Assembly (NCBI GenBank): GCA_024680445.1
Contig: JAILCJ010000197.1
Location: 1 to 18,585 of the forward strand
Origin: Campylobacter sp.
GTDB lineage: Bacteria; Campylobacterota; Campylobacteria; Campylobacterales; Campylobacteraceae
DNA length: 18,585 bases
Direction of reading: 5' to 3'
Below, in pieces: positions 16,427-18,585 of this stretch (its first letter is position 1; each line of letters starts with the position of its first letter). Below the pieces are notes generated by a model. That model saw only the letters and a list, made by a program, of their open reading frames with translations, had not been told where the DNA came from and made no database searches. Position numbers and translations under genes: made by a program.

Positions 16427-17107
16427 ATGAAGCTTTGTGTAGCACTTGATATGGCTAGTAAAGATGAAAATTTAGCCTTAGTGCGTCAGTTAGCAGGTCT
16501 TGATGTATGGCTAAAAGTTGGGCTTAGAAGCTATCTTAGAGATGGGGCTAGTTTTATAAATGAGCTTAAAAATTTAGGCGAGTTTAAAATCTTTTTGGAC
16601 TTAAAAATTTATGATATACCAAATACCATGGCAGACGCTTGTGAAGTGATAGCTAAACTAAATGTAGATATGATAAATCTTCACGCAAGTGCTGGTGCTA
16701 GGGCGATAAGCGAAGTCATGAAAAGGCTAAATGCCTTGCCAAAAAGACCACTAGTGCTTGGAGTTTCGGCACTAACGAGTTTTAGTGATGATGAATTTTA
16801 TCAAATTTATAATGACAATATAGCTAATGGTGTTAAAAAAATGAGTGAAATTTGCTTTAAATCAGGGCTTGACGGCATGGTTTGCTCTGTTTTTGAAAGC
16901 AAAATGATAAAACAAGCATCGAGTGAAAATTTTATTACCCTAACGCCTGGAATTCGTCCTTTTGGTGAAGCTGATGCCGATCAAAAACGAGTGGCAAATT
17001 TGGAAGTAGCAAAAGAAGCAAAGTCTGATTTTATCGTTGTTGGACGCCCTATATATCAAGCACAAGATCCACGAGAGATAGTAAGTAAAATTTTATCTAA
17101 ACTATAA
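16427..17107 (+). CDS. pyrF: Orotidine 5'-phosphate decarboxylase
   Basis: Decarboxylates OMP to UMP, the last step of de novo pyrimidine nucleotide synthesis, following the PyrE step encoded at 1988-2596. The catalytic array is visible as [11 protein letters not shown] (D58, K60, D63), with an upstream WLKVG lysine (K30). Phosphate-binding elements are LTPGIRPFG and [11 protein letters not shown] near the C-terminus. Length 226 residues, normal for the bacterial group I enzyme. It starts 3 bp after nusB. Confidence 0.97.
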   Translation: MKLCVALDMASKDENLALVRQLAGLDVWLKVGLRSYLRDGASFINELKNLGEFKIFLDLKIYDIPNTMADACEVIAKLNVDMINLHASAGARAISEVMKRLNALPKRPLVLGVSALTSFSDDEFYQIYNDNIANGVKKMSEICFKSGLDGMVCSVFESKMIKQASSENFITLTPGIRPFGEADADQKRVANLEVAKEAKSDFIVVGRPIYQAQDPREIVSKILSKL

Positions 17108-17139
17108 AATACAAGGCGAAATTTAAACAAATTTAAAAA

Positions 17140-17730
17140 ATGAACGATATAAAGCTTCGAAAATTGCTATTTTTAAAGGCTATCGGATACAAATTTATAA
17201 ATACCCAAACGCTTGAAAATATAGCTTTTTATAAGGATTTAGACGAGTTAAATGCAAGTGTAAAATCTTGTTTGCTTTGTCATATCAAAAATTCTTGTAA
17301 AAATTCTTTTGTGGCAAGGGCTCCAAAAGATTTTAAAGTTATGTTTGTAAATTTGGTGCAAAATTCGCAAGATTTTTCATGGTTTGATGAGCTGATACAA
17401 AGTGCCTGTGGGCTTAGTAAGTCCGAGCGTTACGACACTTATGTGCTTCGCTGTCAAAGCGAAAATATAAAAAGCGAATTTTTAAATGCGTGTTTGCCGT
17501 ATCTGTTTGAAGAGATTCGCTTACTTAGTCCAAAAATCATAGTTGCACTTGGAGCAAATGTGTTTAAATGTTTTTATCCAAAGCAAGATATAAGCGGTCT
17601 TCGTGGTGGTTTTGTCAAATTTGAAAATTCACTTTTGTTACCGACTTTTTCGCCAGAATATTTAGCGAAAAATCCAAGCAAAAAAGAGCAGTTTGTAAAT
17701 GACCTTGAAAAAATAAAGGAGTTGGTATGA
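17140..17730 (+). CDS. Uracil-DNA glycosylase-like protein with probable Fe-S ligands but no classical catalytic motif
   Basis: The 196-residue protein resembles the family 4 (Fe-S) uracil-DNA glycosylases in its second half. CLPYLFEEIRLLSPKIIVALGANV (118-141) corresponds to the conserved 'PYL...I...P..IVALG' block, and LLPTFSPEYLAKNPSKK (166-182) to the C-terminal 'HPS..LR.P..K' block. Cysteines C44, C47, C105 and C118 have the family 4Fe-4S ligand order. The expected first motif (GEAPG...PF.G) is replaced by MFVNLVQNSQDFSW (68-81), and the C-terminal His by Thr/Phe. It may be inactive, divergent, or have another nucleic-acid role. It lacks a good ribosome site (nearest AAGG is about 23 bp upstream), begins 32 bp after pyrF and overlaps the next gene by 4 bp. 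Confidence 0.75.
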   Translation: MNDIKLRKLLFLKAIGYKFINTQTLENIAFYKDLDELNASVKSCLLCHIKNSCKNSFVARAPKDFKVMFVNLVQNSQDFSWFDELIQSACGLSKSERYDTYVLRCQSENIKSEFLNACLPYLFEEIRLLSPKIIVALGANVFKCFYPKQDISGLRGGFVKFENSLLLPTFSPEYLAKNPSKKEQFVNDLEKIKELV

Positions 17731-18585
17731 GATTTTTTGTTTTGATTTTTTGCTTTGCTTGTTTGCTTTTTGGACAAAATATCCAAAGGGTTATGTCAAA
17801 TATTCCGCCAGCAAAAGAGCATTATATAAATCTTGAAAGCGAAATTTGTTCAAGCACATGTTTAAGAGTTTTGCTTAAAAATGATATGTTAATTAGCTTT
17901 TTAACGCAGTTTGACAAGGCTTATGCAGATGATGATTTGGCAGTGATATATTCAAATTTGTTAGGCGGCGTTTCTTATGCGAGCGAGCAAAATGTCATAG
18001 CCGTTATTATCCCTAAAAGGGTTATAAAATCTTATTCTAAAATCGTTCAAAACGCCCTTACTGGCTATGTTTTAGAAAAAAATTTAAAACTTTCACTAAA
18101 ATTTATAAACTCTGGCGATGAAAATCCTGCAAGCTTGCAAAATGCTATGAATTCGGCAAGAAAAATGGGTGCGAGAGTTTTCATAGCACCTTTAACTTTA
18201 AATGGTGCAAAGAGCCTAAATTCGCTCATTTACGCAAATGAAATCGCCTATATACCAACCGTAAATATTTCATCTATGCCAGAGGCAAAAGCAAATTTGA
18301 TCTTTGGTGGGGTTGATTATGAAGCGCAACTTAATAAACTCATAAAACTTTCTGGCGAAAAAATCACGGCTTTTAGCGACGGTAGCGGACTTGGCGAGTG
18401 GTTAAATGCTAAGGTTTTACAGCTTAGTAGCGGCATGATTTACACAGAAAAATTAAGGGGCAAGGATATAAAACTCGAAAATCAAATTTCAAAACCGCAT
18501 AAGATAAACAAATCCTATGTATTTTTGAATCTTCCACTCATAAAAGCCACCCTTATAGCGACCCAATTAAAAGGGCTTGAAGTTA
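17727..18585 (+). CDS. Secreted protein with a possible periplasmic-binding-protein type 1-like fold (partial, 3' end beyond window)
   Basis: The ATG overlaps the upstream stop (ATGA) and has AAAGGAG 4 bp upstream. The frame is open to the right edge (286 codons). It starts with a signal peptide (MRFFVLIFCFACLLFG); the Cys residues do not form a proper lipobox, so cleavage by signal peptidase I is more likely than lipidation. A CSSTCLRVLLKND segment follows (residues about 41-53) and could hold a disulfide. The central part alternates beta strands and helices: VIAVIIPKRVI, LKFINSGDENPASLQNAMNS, ARVFIAPLTLNGAKSL, AYIPTVNIS, ITAFSDGSGLGEWL. This is reminiscent of type 1 periplasmic-binding proteins or LpoA-like folds. 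I do not recognise the gene; fold assignment is tentative. It ends the kdsA-to-UDG-like operon as far as can be seen. Confidence 0.75.
   Translation, partial: MRFFVLIFCFACLLFGQNIQRVMSNIPPAKEHYINLESEICSSTCLRVLLKNDMLISFLTQFDKAYADDDLAVIYSNLLGGVSYASEQNVIAVIIPKRVIKSYSKIVQNALTGYVLEKNLKLSLKFINSGDENPASLQNAMNSARKMGARVFIAPLTLNGAKSLNSLIYANEIAYIPTVNISSMPEAKANLIFGGVDYEAQLNKLIKLSGEKITAFSDGSGLGEWLNAKVLQLSSGMIYTEKLRGKDIKLENQISKPHKINKSYVFLNLPLIKATLIATQLKGLEV

Noticed and set aside
17140..17730. Pseudogene of uracil-DNA glycosylase
   Set aside because: The frame is intact, of sensible length, keeps its cysteines and overlaps the next gene, so it looks like a maintained divergent protein rather than a decaying one.

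Overview
The window looks like chromosomal DNA of a Campylobacter (Campylobacterota/epsilonproteobacteria), probably one of the non-jejuni lineages. It is AT-rich. Promoters are of the TATAAT type with a T-rich upstream stretch and no obvious -35. Genes are packed with 1-14 bp overlaps. The neighbour sets pyrE-frr-secG-Bax inhibitor-mscS and der-aroK-trpS / EamA-kdsA-ribH-nusB-pyrF match gene orders I recall from C. jejuni. The word CAAATTTGAT recurs throughout. I see no tRNA, rRNA, insertion sequence, prophage or CRISPR array.

Layout. (1) 1-1801, minus strand: fliR, then a very acidic protein that runs off the left edge and begins with a degenerate response-regulator receiver domain. (2) 1988-5679, minus strand: a Bax-inhibitor-1 membrane protein and a stand-alone ThiD2-type protein overlap. 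A secG promoter follows, driving secG, a secreted polysaccharide deacetylase, frr and pyrE; pyrE is followed by a perfect 13-bp hairpin. (3) 5892-10586, plus strand: a large MscS-family channel, a 49-residue protein with 23 acidic and no basic residues, two tandem membrane diguanylate cyclases and an RDD membrane protein. (4) 10587-10889: a gene-free gap between convergent genes, holding one hairpin and a cluster of ten AAATTT elements, five of them inside the perfect palindrome ATCAAATTTGAT, spaced mostly in multiples of about 10.5-11 bp. (5) 10890-13763, minus strand: der-aroK-trpS. (6) 13867-18585, plus strand: EamA transporter, kdsA, ribH, nusB, pyrF, a uracil-DNA-glycosylase-like protein without the usual catalytic motif, and a secreted protein cut by the right edge.

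How the genes fit together. Most are housekeeping: pyrimidine synthesis (pyrE, pyrF), Kdo, riboflavin, shikimate and thiamin synthesis, translation and ribosome factors (frr, der, trpS, nusB), secretion (secG) and flagellar export (fliR). The most unusual unit is the mscS / tiny acidic protein / two diguanylate cyclases set. Spacing and overlaps suggest one transcript, and it could couple membrane tension or osmotic state to cyclic-di-GMP; this is inference. Also worth a second look are the acidic pseudo-receiver protein beside fliR, the phased palindrome cluster and the catalytic-motif-less glycosylase-like protein.
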